A stretch of 19,787 nucleotides of DNA from Hyphomicrobiales bacterium (GTDB taxonomy: Bacteria > Pseudomonadota > Alphaproteobacteria > Rhizobiales > Aestuariivirgaceae): the NCBI GenBank assembly GCA_023266715.1, contig JAHFPK010000020.1, positions 1 through 19,787 on the forward strand, in the 5' to 3' direction. This document shows, in pieces, positions 7,049 to 14,712 of this stretch (positions within the stretch are counted from its first letter, which is position 1; every line of letters begins with the position of its first letter). The position numbers and the translations under genes were made by a program. Below the pieces are notes generated by a model, which did no database searches, was not told the DNA's origin, and saw nothing but the letters and a program-made list of their open reading frames with translations.

Positions 7049-7463
7049 GATGGCACAGGCACTCGACACCACATTTTCGGCCCTGGCTGACCCTACGCGG
7101 CGGGCCATTCTCGCGGCGCTAGCCAAACGCAAGGAATTGAGCGTTGGGGAAATTGCGGCGCCTTTTGGCATTTCATTGCCGGCCATCAGCAGACATCTCG
7201 ACGTGCTTGAGGACGCAAACCTATTAAAGCGGGAGAAAAGCGGGCGGATGGTTATCTGCCGCCTCGAACCTCTGCCGATGGAGGCCGCTATGCGCTGGCT
7301 TTCGGATTATGAGAAATTCTGGACCCTGCGCCTTGATGCGCTAACCGCCCTGTTGGAGGAAACCCCATGGCAAGAACCAAAGACATCTCGCTCAGCCTTG
7401 TCCGCACCATCAAAGCATCACCGGAAAAAGTCTTCGCCGCGTGGACGGAGCCCAAAACGCTGA
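7047..7463 (+). CDS. ArsR-family winged-helix transcriptional regulator
   Basis: 138 residues. The N-terminal block FSALADPTRRAILAAL and the recognition region LSVGEIAAPFGISLPAISRHLDVLEDANLL followed by the wing (KREKSGRMVICRL) are typical of ArsR/SmtB-fold repressors encoded next to SRPBCC proteins. No metal-binding Cys motif is seen, so the signal is unlikely to be a metal. ATGs at 7047 and 7050 are both possible, and no ribosome site is visible. The last 32 codons run 97 bp into the next gene, and the tail is Arg/Lys/Ser-rich. The conserved domain ends near residue 110, so the tail is probably read-through after loss of an earlier stop. It likely represses itself and the genes behind it. 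Confidence 0.88.
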   Translation: MMAQALDTTFSALADPTRRAILAALAKRKELSVGEIAAPFGISLPAISRHLDVLEDANLLKREKSGRMVICRLEPLPMEAAMRWLSDYEKFWTLRLDALTALLEETPWQEPKTSRSALSAPSKHHRKKSSPRGRSPKR

Positions 7464-7807
7464 AGAAATGGATGTCACCAACGGAACAGATGGAGGTGGC
7501 GGTTGCGGAAACCGATCCCAAGGTCGGCGGGCATTACCGCATTGTGATGCGCGATCCCGATGGCAAAGAACATAAGATAGGGGGCGTTTATAGAGTAATC
7601 GAGAAGTCCAAAAAGATTGCTTTTACCTGGGGTTGGGAAGGTTCCTCCGATGCGGAGACCCTGGTGACCGTGGAACTGCGAAAAAAGGGTGCGGGCACAG
7701 AACTTACGCTGACACATTCGAAATTCGCCGATGACAAGACGCGCGACATGCACAACCAGGGCTGGATGGGTTGCATTGGACGACTCGAAATATTGTTTGC
7801 AGCATAG
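7367..7807 (+). CDS. SRPBCC (AHSA1-type) domain protein
   Basis: 146 residues, one START-like domain. Family blocks seen: SLVRTIKASPEKVFAAWTEP, LKKWMSP, PKVGGHYRIVMRDPDG, GVYRVIEKSKKIAFTWGWEG and a C-terminal amphipathic helix (DMHNQGWMGCIGRLEIL). The fold makes a deep hydrophobic pocket that binds a small apolar ligand; the biochemical role of this branch is unknown. Start ATG 7367 has GGAGG 7 nt upstream and lies inside the end of the arsR frame, so the two genes are translationally linked. ArsR-SRPBCC pairs are common in bacteria, usually as small stress or detoxification operons. Confidence 0.9.
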   Translation: MARTKDISLSLVRTIKASPEKVFAAWTEPKTLKKWMSPTEQMEVAVAETDPKVGGHYRIVMRDPDGKEHKIGGVYRVIEKSKKIAFTWGWEGSSDAETLVTVELRKKGAGTELTLTHSKFADDKTRDMHNQGWMGCIGRLEILFAA

Positions 7808-7818
7808 GGAGAAATGAC

Positions 7819-8229
7819 ATGGCAAAGTATGAGGGTGGATGCGCTTGCGGTGCAGTGCGATTTTCAACGGATGCGGAGCCCATGATGGCTGGGCATTGCC
7901 AATGCCGCCATTGCCAAAAACTTTCAGGGGCAGGGCACTCGAGCTTTGCGGCGTTTCCGGAGGCGACGGTAAGCATGTCGGGCAAAGTGAAGTATTGGGA
8001 CTACAGGGCCGATAGCGGCAATACGGCCAGCCGGGGCCACTGCCCAACTTGCGGCTCCATGGTAGCGGGCAAGACCACGGGCATGTCCGGCGTAGTTGCC
8101 CTCAACATAACCTCGCTTGATGATCCTTCAAAGATTGTTCCACAAATGGTATTCTTCCATGGCAAGGCAAATGGCTGGGATCATTTGGACGCGAGCCTTC
8201 CAAGATTTCCCGGCATGCCGCCGATGTGA
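7819..8229 (+). CDS. GFA / CENP-V-fold zinc-binding protein
   Basis: 136 residues. Cysteines are placed as in the glutathione-dependent formaldehyde-activating (Gfa/CENP-V) fold: CxC (C8, C10), CxCxxC (C27, C29, C32) and CxxC (C75, C78), with GGCACGAVRF and SFAAFPEATV blocks. The family binds two zinc ions. Gfa itself was described as binding glutathione and formaldehyde, but most members lack an established activity, so I do not assign one. An upstream in-frame ATG at 7771 would overlap the SRPBCC gene; ATG 7819 has AGGGAG upstream and lies 11 bp after the SRPBCC stop. It is part of the ArsR-led unit. Confidence 0.87.
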   Translation: MAKYEGGCACGAVRFSTDAEPMMAGHCQCRHCQKLSGAGHSSFAAFPEATVSMSGKVKYWDYRADSGNTASRGHCPTCGSMVAGKTTGMSGVVALNITSLDDPSKIVPQMVFFHGKANGWDHLDASLPRFPGMPPM

Positions 8230-8249
8230 ACCAAGAGGAGGGATGAGTG

Positions 8250-8636
8250 ATGGCAGAGCTTACCGAAGGCGTTAATTGGCTGGCCGTTATCATTGGCACC
8301 ATACTGTCGTTCATTTTAGGCTGGGCGTGGTATTCGCCCATGCTTTTTGCCAAGAAATGGATTGAAGGCATCAATGTAAAACCAAATCCTGATGCAAAAA
8401 TGCCGGTCTCCGCATTGGTCGTGCAACTCATTGGCACGTTTCTACTGGCTTGGCTGGTTGGCATAACTGCCGCCCACAATGCGCTGGCGACGATCATTCT
8501 GATTGTCATAACCATCATTGCGCTGATTATTGCCAACGGGATTTTCACTTCGAAAAGCAGCTATGCCATTGCAACCGAGGCGGGGTTTGTAGCCGCCATG
8601 GCTGTTGTCATGATCGCGGTGCAGGGAATTCTCTAA
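8250..8636 (+). CDS. DUF1761 family small membrane protein
   Basis: 128 residues with four hydrophobic segments at roughly 9-28, 53-73, 77-98 and 107-127. The first contains the GWAWYSPMLFAKKW block characteristic of DUF1761. The function is unknown for the family. GAGGAGGG at 8235-8242 is ideally placed for ATG 8250; a GTG directly before it (8247) is also in frame. It is the last gene of the ArsR-led run, 20 bp after the GFA gene. It ends one base from the convergent stop of the polyamine-type permease, with no visible terminator between them. Confidence 0.82.
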   Translation: MAELTEGVNWLAVIIGTILSFILGWAWYSPMLFAKKWIEGINVKPNPDAKMPVSALVVQLIGTFLLAWLVGITAAHNALATIILIVITIIALIIANGIFTSKSSYAIATEAGFVAAMAVVMIAVQGIL

Positions 8637-8637
8637 A

Positions 8638-9441
8638 CTATTTTCCTGTTCCACCGGTGTGCTCACCCTCTCGGGTAAGATAATATGCCGCGAGAATGGG
8701 AACGAAGGTGACTGCGATCACAAAGATCGCCACCACATTTGTAATTGGCCTTTGCCGTGGACGGATAAGTTCGCTCAACATCCAGATTGGCAGGGTTGCC
8801 TGCTGACCCGCCGTGAAGGTGGTGACGATGACTTCATCAAATGACAGGGCGAAGGCCAACATGCCGCCGGCCAGGAGGGCCGAGGCGATTTGCGGCAAGA
8901 CGACATGGCGGAACGTTTGAAAACCATCGGCACCCAGATCCATGGAGGCCTCAATCATGCTGCCGCTGGTGCGGCGGAAGCGGGCAAGCACATTGTTATA
9001 GACCACGACCATGCAGAATGTCGTGTGGCCGAGGACGATGGTCCAGGTTGAAAACGGAATATCCATGATGCCGAAGGCAGATCGCAGCGCGATGCCGGTA
9101 ACGATGCCGGGAAGCGCGATGGGCAGAATAAACAATAGCGAGATATGATCACGGCCGAAAAACCTCGCGCGCGATACGGCAGCGGCGGCACAGGTTCCGA
9201 GAATGAGGGCAAGCAATGTCGCAATGCCGGCAACTTTAACAGAAAGGCCGATGGCATCCCAGATGTCCTGCCGGTCCCAGACAATGCTGAACCATTTCAT
9301 CGTGTATCCCGGCGGCGGGAACTGGAAGCTTTTCTCTTCAGTGGTGAAGGCATAGAGGAAAATCAGCAGGAGAGGCACATGCAGAAAGGCCACGCAGCCG
9401 ATGGCGGCGATTTTCAGGAGAAATGGGGATTCAGAGCGCAT
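8638..9441 (-). CDS. Polyamine-type ABC transporter permease (PotC/PotI-like)
   Basis: 267 residues, about six membrane helices. The cytoplasmic EAA loop reads EASMDLGADGFQTFRHVVLPQI, the contact site for the ATPase, and is typical of PotC/PotI. The C-terminal block SFDEVIVTTFTAGQQATLPIWMLSELI is also diagnostic. The frame is open to 9465, but ATG 9441 has GGGAG 7 nt upstream and begins like the family (MRSESPFLLK). It overlaps the upstream permease gene by 11 bp, so the two are translationally coupled. It is the last gene of the importer operon and convergent with the DUF1761 gene. Confidence 0.93.
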   Translation of the reverse strand: MRSESPFLLKIAAIGCVAFLHVPLLLIFLYAFTTEEKSFQFPPPGYTMKWFSIVWDRQDIWDAIGLSVKVAGIATLLALILGTCAAAAVSRARFFGRDHISLLFILPIALPGIVTGIALRSAFGIMDIPFSTWTIVLGHTTFCMVVVYNNVLARFRRTSGSMIEASMDLGADGFQTFRHVVLPQIASALLAGGMLAFALSFDEVIVTTFTAGQQATLPIWMLSELIRPRQRPITNVVAIFVIAVTFVPILAAYYLTREGEHTGGTGK

Positions 9442-10342
9442 CGAAAGCTCCCATCTTCTTGGCAATGGCGAGATAGATGCCCATGATCACGATTGGCACG
9501 ACGGTGAAGGCGGCGGCCAGGGGAATGTTACCTGCTGTCCCCTGCAGGGTATAAACCGTTTGGCCAAGGAAATAGCTCGAGTTTCCAATGATTTGCGGAA
9601 TGATGTAATCGCCAAGGGTGAGAGAAAAGGTGAAGATTGAACCAGCAATGATGCCGGGGAGCGCAAGCGGGAAAATCACGTTCCGGAAGGTTTGCGCTGG
9701 CGTTGCGCCGAGATCCGAGGAGGCGTCGATGAGGTTTACGGGAACACGCTCGAGGGCTGCTTGGGTGGGCAGGATCATAAACGGCAGCCAGACATAGACG
9801 AAGACGATAAAGGTTCCGAGAAAGCTGATGGACAGCGAGGGACCGCCGATCACTGGTATTGCTAGCAGCGCATCCAGCGCCCAGGTAAGATGCAATTCGC
9901 CCGCGAGCCAGGAGATGATGCCTTCCTTGGCAAGGATCAATTTCCAGGCATAGACCTTGACGAGATAGCTGGACCATAGGGGCAGCATCACGAGGATATA
10001 GAATAATGCCTTCCATTTTCCGCGGGCATAGCGCGCCGCGAAATAAGCGAAGGGAAAGGCAATGATAACAGATGCAAGTGTGACCGCCGTTGCCATGACA
10101 AGACTGCGGATGATGACATCGAAGTTGGAGAGGCGAAACAGCTCGGCGAAGGTCGACAGGGTGAATTCGTATTTGATAAAGCCGGAAAATTCATCGATTG
10201 AGAAAAAACTGTGGAACAGGAAAACGAAGAGCGAGCCGAGGAAAGCGATGCCAAGCCATAGAAGTGGCGGCGCAAGGAGCAGGGCTAAGAACCAGTTGGG
10301 GTGCTTGAAAAGGGAATTCGAGACTGAGCGGGCGAAGCTCAC
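9431..10342 (-). CDS. Polyamine-type ABC transporter permease (PotB/PotH-like)
   Basis: 303 residues, about six membrane segments and an EAA loop reading DASSDLGATPAQTFRNVIFPLALPG. It also carries the conserved SYLVKVYAWKLIL and TLGDYIIPQIIG blocks of PotB/PotH. It pairs with the PotC-like permease to form the channel. It starts with GTG at 10342 in a GTGA overlap (4 bp) with the ATPase stop, with AGGTGAGG upstream. The tight overlaps ATPase-permease-permease indicate one polycistronic message. Confidence 0.93.
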   Translation of the reverse strand: MSFARSVSNSLFKHPNWFLALLLAPPLLWLGIAFLGSLFVFLFHSFFSIDEFSGFIKYEFTLSTFAELFRLSNFDVIIRSLVMATAVTLASVIIAFPFAYFAARYARGKWKALFYILVMLPLWSSYLVKVYAWKLILAKEGIISWLAGELHLTWALDALLAIPVIGGPSLSISFLGTFIVFVYVWLPFMILPTQAALERVPVNLIDASSDLGATPAQTFRNVIFPLALPGIIAGSIFTFSLTLGDYIIPQIIGNSSYFLGQTVYTLQGTAGNIPLAAAFTVVPIVIMGIYLAIAKKMGAFDAL

Positions 10343-11355
10343 GCCTCACCTGCCATGATATGGACGGCCTCCTTTGGCCAGTGCAGAATTATCTTTTCAC
10401 CTTCGGCAAATTTTCCCTGCGACGAAGGCACGGTAACATTGATTGTCTCGCCGCTCGAGATGCGGGCGTTCAAACGGGTGACCGAACCCTGGTAATGGGC
10501 GGCGGTAATTGTGGCATTGGCCGACTGGTGCCAAGTGGGCGCTTTTTCCTTACCTTGCATGATGCTGATTTTTTCCGGCCGGAGACTTGCCCAGCTTTCC
10601 GGGCCACCGGCAGATTTTGAAAAGGCGGGGCTCAAAACATTTGAAGAGCCGACAAAATCGGCTACGAATTTTGTCTTTGGGCGCTCATAGATGTCTTCCG
10701 GGCTGCCGACCTGAACGATTTTCCCCTCATTGAAAATAGCCACGCGGTCAGCCATCGACAGGGCCTCCCCCTGGTCATGGGTGACGAAAACAAAGGTGAT
10801 GCCGAGATTGCGCTGGAGCGCCTTCAATTCAACCTGCATCTGCTCACGAAGCTTCAGGTCGAGTGCGCCGAGCGGTTCATCGAGCAGCAAAACTTTGGGT
10901 TCATTGACGAGGGCGCGGGCCAGCGCCACGCGCTGCCGCTGGCCGCCAGACAATTGCGAAGGGCGGCGGCTGCCAAAACTACCAAGGGCCACCAGTGTCA
11001 GCGTTTCCTGGGCCTTGCGTTGGCGCGTTGCCTTGTCGACGCCTTTGACCATCAAGCCATAGGCCACATTATCCAGCACGGTCATGTGAGGAAAAAGCGC
11101 ATAGTCCTGAAAGACAGTGTTCACATTGCGCTGGTATGGGGGCACCCCTTCCGAGGTGACGCCAAAGATTTCCATGTGGCCGGAGGTAGGTTGTTCAAAG
11201 CCCGCAATGAGCCTGAGACAGGTGGTTTTGCCGGAGCCGGAGGGGCCAAGCATGGCGAAGAACTCGCCTTCGGCAATGTCGAGCGTCACATCGTCCACGG
11301 CACGCACGGGGCCAAAATAACGGCAGATATTTTGAAAACTGACGGCTGTTGTCAT
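10339..11355 (-). CDS. Polyamine-type ABC transporter ATP-binding protein (PotA/PotG-like)
   Basis: 338 residues. Walker A GPSGSGKTT (37-45), Q-loop VFQDYALFPH, signature LSGGQ (135-139), Walker B VLLLDEP (155-161) and switch FVTHDQ lead into a C-terminal TOBE-like domain (about 240-338), as in PotA/PotG importer ATPases. The signature, EAA-loop permeases and neighbouring binding protein place it in the spermidine/putrescine family (MOI-type import ATPases). ATG 11355 has a GGGAG ribosome site about 8 nt upstream that lies in the 3' arm of a perfect hairpin (11365-11390), so translation may be reduced relative to the binding protein. Confidence 0.94.
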   Translation of the reverse strand: MTTAVSFQNICRYFGPVRAVDDVTLDIAEGEFFAMLGPSGSGKTTCLRLIAGFEQPTSGHMEIFGVTSEGVPPYQRNVNTVFQDYALFPHMTVLDNVAYGLMVKGVDKATRQRKAQETLTLVALGSFGSRRPSQLSGGQRQRVALARALVNEPKVLLLDEPLGALDLKLREQMQVELKALQRNLGITFVFVTHDQGEALSMADRVAIFNEGKIVQVGSPEDIYERPKTKFVADFVGSSNVLSPAFSKSAGGPESWASLRPEKISIMQGKEKAPTWHQSANATITAAHYQGSVTRLNARISSGETINVTVPSSQGKFAEGEKIILHWPKEAVHIMAGEA

Positions 11356-11364
11356 GACGCAAAA

Positions 11365-11390
11365 CTCCCGCCAAGTAGCCTTGGCGGGAG
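11365..11390 (-). terminator. Hairpin between binding protein and ATPase, hiding the ATPase ribosome site
   Basis: Perfect 11-bp inverted repeat: CTCCCGCCAAG (11365-11375) and CTTGGCGGGAG (11380-11390) with a 4-nt loop. On the minus strand it is followed directly by TTTTG, as in a weak intrinsic terminator. Its 3' arm ends in GGGAG, the ribosome site of the ATPase gene. It can therefore both attenuate read-through from the binding-protein gene and mask ATPase translation, which would favour surplus binding protein. Confidence 0.65.
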
Positions 11391-11409
11391 CCTTTCATTT
11401 GCTCAAGCG

Positions 11410-12585
11410 TTAACGGCCACCGAGAACCGCAATCATGTCAGTTGCCCAACGGTAGTAGGGCACGCAGCCGGCTTCCTGGGTTGCACATTTAGCTACTGGC
11501 GTGCGCCAGAAATGCACCTTGTCAAAACTCTGCATGCCGTTGGTATCGCAGCCAGCATCGGTGAGCAGGGCATTGCCCTTGCAGGCTGCAGGAACCGCTG
11601 GAACCGAGCCAAACCAGGCGGCAAGATCTCCTTGCACTTTCGGAGCAATGGAGTGTTCCATCCAGAGGTAGGCGCAATTGGGATGGGGCGCATCCACATG
11701 CATCATGGTGGTATCGGCCCAACCTGTAGCGCCTTCGTCCGGGATGACAGAAGCAACAGGGGTTTTTGCGATGGCATCCTTATCAGCCTGCAGCATGTTG
11801 ACCTGGAAAGGCCAGGACGAGGAAGCTACGACACCTTCATTCTTGAAGTCGTCGATCTGCATGAAGGCATCATGCCAATAGCGGCCAACAATGGCACGCT
11901 GAGCACGGAGCAGGTCGAGAGCTGCCTTGTATTGGTCCTCGTTCAACTCGTAGGGATCCTTGATGCCGAGTTCAGGTTTCTTGCCCATGAGATAAAGGGC
12001 GGCGTCGGCAATGTAGATGGGGCCATCGAAGGCCTGAACCCGCCCCTTGTTGGACTTCCCATCGGGAAGGTTTTGTTCCTCAAAGACGATGCCCCAGCTT
12101 TTGGGAGCTTCCTTGAATACATTGGTGTTATAAGCCAGGACATTGGCACCCCATTGATAGGGCACGCCATAATGCACGCCATCAACCGTATGCCAGGGGG
12201 CGTTTTGCAGACGCTCATCCACGGTTTTCCAGGACGGTATGAGATCGATGTTGATGGGTTGCACGCGTTTGCCGGCAATCAAACGAAGCGAGGCATCACC
12301 GGAGGCGGTAACGAGATCAAAGCCGCCCTCATTCATGAGGGCTACCATTTCGTCTGAGGTGCCAGCGGTTTTGACATTGACCTTGCAGCTGGTTGCCTTC
12401 TCAAAGTCACTGACCCAGTCATAGGCCTTGTCGGTGGCGCCATTCTCGATATAGCCAGCCCAGGCCACGATATCGACCTGGCCTTCGCCAGCACCCACTT
12501 CCTTTTTCATGTCTTGAGCAAGGGCAACTCCGCCCATGGCGGACGCGGCAAGAAGCGATAGAAGCGTATGTTTCATAGTCTTCAT
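11410..12585 (-). CDS. Polyamine-type ABC transporter substrate-binding protein (PotD/PotF-like)
   Basis: 391 residues. Signal peptide with likely cleavage after VALA (about residue 23), then a PotD/PotF-like two-lobed binding domain. Early in the mature protein WAGYIE matches the W-x-x-Y ligand contact of the family, and GWADTTMM preserves the W-x-D that grips an amine in PotD. The region matching another family Trp contact reads VVASSSWPF and differs from PotD. Several Cys in the C-terminal third (ACKGNALLTDAGC, CATQEAGC) could form disulfides. AGGGAG lies 8 nt before ATG 12585. It is first in the operon and divergent from a purine-type deaminase, so the ligand could be something other than a plain polyamine. 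Confidence 0.88.
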   Translation of the reverse strand: MKTMKHTLLSLLAASAMGGVALAQDMKKEVGAGEGQVDIVAWAGYIENGATDKAYDWVSDFEKATSCKVNVKTAGTSDEMVALMNEGGFDLVTASGDASLRLIAGKRVQPINIDLIPSWKTVDERLQNAPWHTVDGVHYGVPYQWGANVLAYNTNVFKEAPKSWGIVFEEQNLPDGKSNKGRVQAFDGPIYIADAALYLMGKKPELGIKDPYELNEDQYKAALDLLRAQRAIVGRYWHDAFMQIDDFKNEGVVASSSWPFQVNMLQADKDAIAKTPVASVIPDEGATGWADTTMMHVDAPHPNCAYLWMEHSIAPKVQGDLAAWFGSVPAVPAACKGNALLTDAGCDTNGMQSFDKVHFWRTPVAKCATQEAGCVPYYRWATDMIAVLGGR

Positions 12586-12661
12586 AATGTCGTCTCCCTA
12601 TTTTTTCTTATCGTTCACATCATGGTTTCCGAGTTGCAAGCAACCGGGGCCCATGTAAAGA

Positions 12662-12684
12662 ATTATATGTTTGACCATGTGGTC
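12662..12684 (-). promoter_or_regulatory. Putative promoter and operator of the PotF-like operon
   Basis: On the minus strand a perfect -10 TATAAT lies at 12662-12667, about 77 bases ahead of the binding-protein start. Just upstream is the dyad GACCA-tg-TGGTC (12673-12684). No good -35 is present at 17 bp (ATTTTG), so an activator or only weak basal activity is possible. The dyad also lies about 40 bp before the divergent deaminase start and could serve both genes. No regulator gene lies beside it. The remainder of 12586-12722 holds only the two ribosome sites. Confidence 0.4.
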
Positions 12685-12722
12685 CAAAATTCAGACTAGC
12701 CTAGAAATGGTGGGAAGGTAAA

Positions 12723-14066
12723 GTGAAGAGCATCTGGCTCAAAAATCCTCTGGCACTTCTGGGCGATGGAGCTGGCGGCGGCCTTGTGGTCCGGAATGGG
12801 AGGATTGTTGAACTGGTTCGGGCGGGCGAACAACCTGCGGCGACGGCTGAAGAAGTGTTTGACGCTTCCCGCCACGTGATATTGGCGGGGCTGATCAATA
12901 CCCATCACCATTTTTATCAGACCCTCACACGGGCGCATCCCCGGGCAATCAACAAGGAACTTTTTGACTGGCTGAGGGCGCTTTATCCGCTTTGGGCGCG
13001 ACTGACGCCGGAGGCCATGCGGCTGGCCACGCGGCTGGCACTTACTGAGCTCTTGATGTCAGGAGTTACGACAACGTCTGATCACCACTATGTGTTTCCG
13101 GCTGGCCTTGATGACGCAATGGACATTCAAGTGGACGAAGCCCTGAAACTTGGCTTGCGGATGACGGTGACCCGGGGTGCCATGAATCTTTCGGAGAAAG
13201 ATGGCGGCCTGCCACCCGATAGCGTGGTGCAGGATGAAGATGTCATCTTGAGCGATTGCGAGCGGGTGATTGCCAGATATCACCAACGGGGCGAGGGCGC
13301 AAAGATACAGGTGGCGCTGGCCCCTTGCTCGCCATTTTCCGTGACGCAATCCCTGATGTGTGCCTGCGGAGAACTGGCAGCAAAGCATGATTGCCGATTG
13401 CATACGCATCTGGCGGAAACGCACGACGAGGACGAATTTTGCCGGGCGCGTTTTGGCTTCAGTCCGGTGGATTATCTGGAAGGGGTGGGCTGGCTCAATG
13501 AGCGGACATGGCTAGCCCACGGTATTCATTTTTCCGATAAGGATATCGGACGGCTTGTAAAACATGGTGTAAGTGTCTGCCATTGCCCCACGTCCAACAT
13601 GGTGTTGGCCTCCGGCCATTGCCGAACACAGGAACTTGAGAACGCAGGCGTTGCAGTAGGGCTTGGTGTGGATGGTTCCGCCTCCAACGACAATTCGAAT
13701 CTGATGGAAGGGGTGCGCCATGCCCTTCTGATGAACCGGTTGAAATATGGCCAGAGCGTTACGCATCTGGATGTGTTGCGTTGGGCAACGCAGGGTTCGG
13801 CCAAATGCTTAGGCCGCTCTGACATTGGCGAAATCGCGGTGGGCAAGCAGGCCGATCTTGCTCTTTATACCTTGGATGAATTGCGGTTTTCAGGTGCTGG
13901 CGACCCGATAGCCGCACTTGTTCTCTGCGGGGCCCATCAAGCTGACCGCGTGATGATTGCGGGGGAGTGGCGGGTTATTGATGGTGTGCCCGTTGGTGTC
14001 GACGTCGGGCGGTTACGCTTTGAACACGGGGAAGCCGCGCGACGTTTTCTCGACCTGCATGAGTGA
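12723..14066 (+). CDS. Amidohydrolase-superfamily deaminase, 8-oxoguanine deaminase-like
   Basis: 447 residues, the length of TrzA/AtzB-SsnA type cytosolic deaminases. Metal and catalytic residues are present: H61 and H63 (NTHHHFYQTLTR), H229 with E232 (HTHLAETH), a histidine in LAHGIHF (266 or 269) and D317 (GLGVDGSASND). The segments KNPLALL near the N-terminus and ELFDWLRALYPLWARL resemble proteins annotated as 8-oxoguanine deaminase (8-oxoguanine plus water to urate plus ammonia). Related enzymes act on isoxanthopterin or s-triazines, so the substrate is tentative. The start is GTG 12723 with GGGAAGG upstream. It is divergent from the PotF-like operon, which might import its substrate or a related purine. 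Its last 54 bp overlap the convergent GST frame. Confidence 0.83.
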   Translation: MKSIWLKNPLALLGDGAGGGLVVRNGRIVELVRAGEQPAATAEEVFDASRHVILAGLINTHHHFYQTLTRAHPRAINKELFDWLRALYPLWARLTPEAMRLATRLALTELLMSGVTTTSDHHYVFPAGLDDAMDIQVDEALKLGLRMTVTRGAMNLSEKDGGLPPDSVVQDEDVILSDCERVIARYHQRGEGAKIQVALAPCSPFSVTQSLMCACGELAAKHDCRLHTHLAETHDEDEFCRARFGFSPVDYLEGVGWLNERTWLAHGIHFSDKDIGRLVKHGVSVCHCPTSNMVLASGHCRTQELENAGVAVGLGVDGSASNDNSNLMEGVRHALLMNRLKYGQSVTHLDVLRWATQGSAKCLGRSDIGEIAVGKQADLALYTLDELRFSGAGDPIAALVLCGAHQADRVMIAGEWRVIDGVPVGVDVGRLRFEHGEAARRFLDLHE

Positions 14067-14711
14067 AGAAATGTGCGATTTTCGCCTTACTAGGAATTGC
14101 CGGAGCAGATCACTGTAGTCCGCGCCAACTGCCGATTTAACACTGTTCCGCGCTGCAAGGATGTTCCGCCAGGCGAGGCATTTTTTCAGGCCGTCGAACA
14201 TGCCGAAATCGGCGATGCCATCGAACACGTCGAAGTAGCGAAAAATTGGCCCGTAGACAGCATCGACAACAGAAAACCGTTTACCCGCGAAGAACGGTCC
14301 GGTTTCCAACCGCGCTTCAATGCGCGCGAATTTTGCCATCAGCGCCATTCGTTTTATCTCAAAGCCATTTGCGTTCTCGGCAGAATAGAGCCCTGCGATG
14401 TCATTCAGGACAGCAGAACCAAATTCAATCCATGCGCGGTGTTCGGCCCGCTGTAACGGGTTGGGCGGGTGCAATGGATGTGGCCCTATGTCTTCAAGAT
14501 ATTCCAGGATTACCGCTGATTCGAAAATTGCTGTTTCTTGGGTCAGTAACACGGGCGTTTTTCCCAAAGGCGAAACGGCGCGGAACCAGTCTGGCTTGTT
14601 GGCGAGATCGACTATGCGATGATCAAAGCCCATGCTTTTTTCCATCATGGCGATGGCTGCCCGCTGGACATAGGGGCATAGCGGATGGCTGATTAAAGTA
14701 AGTGCTTCCAT
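14013..14711 (-). CDS. Glutathione S-transferase family protein
   Basis: 232 residues. N-terminal thioredoxin-like domain with CPYVQR (Cys12 in the active-site position, as in omega/beta-type GSTs), cis-Pro block GKTPVLL and the glutathione-site block ETAIFESAVILEYLED. A helical C-terminal domain follows (KRFSVVDAVYGPIFRYFDVFD). Cys12 suggests thiol-transfer or reductive deglutathionylation rather than simple conjugation; this is inference. The frame is open upstream to 14990, but the domain starts at ATG 14711, one base after the Rieske stop, with only a weak ribosome site, so translation is coupled. About 25 C-terminal residues run beyond the conserved domain, and the gene overlaps the convergent deaminase by 54 bp. 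Confidence 0.88.
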   Translation of the reverse strand: MEALTLISHPLCPYVQRAAIAMMEKSMGFDHRIVDLANKPDWFRAVSPLGKTPVLLTQETAIFESAVILEYLEDIGPHPLHPPNPLQRAEHRAWIEFGSAVLNDIAGLYSAENANGFEIKRMALMAKFARIEARLETGPFFAGKRFSVVDAVYGPIFRYFDVFDGIADFGMFDGLKKCLAWRNILAARNSVKSAVGADYSDLLRQFLVRRKSHISSLMQVEKTSRGFPVFKA

Positions 14712-14712
14712 G

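Noticed and set aside
10777..12357. Long open frame of 526 codons on the plus strand
   Set aside because: It lies antisense to the well-supported PotA-like and PotF-like genes. It shows no recognisable domain and no ribosome site, so it is a shadow of high-GC codon use.
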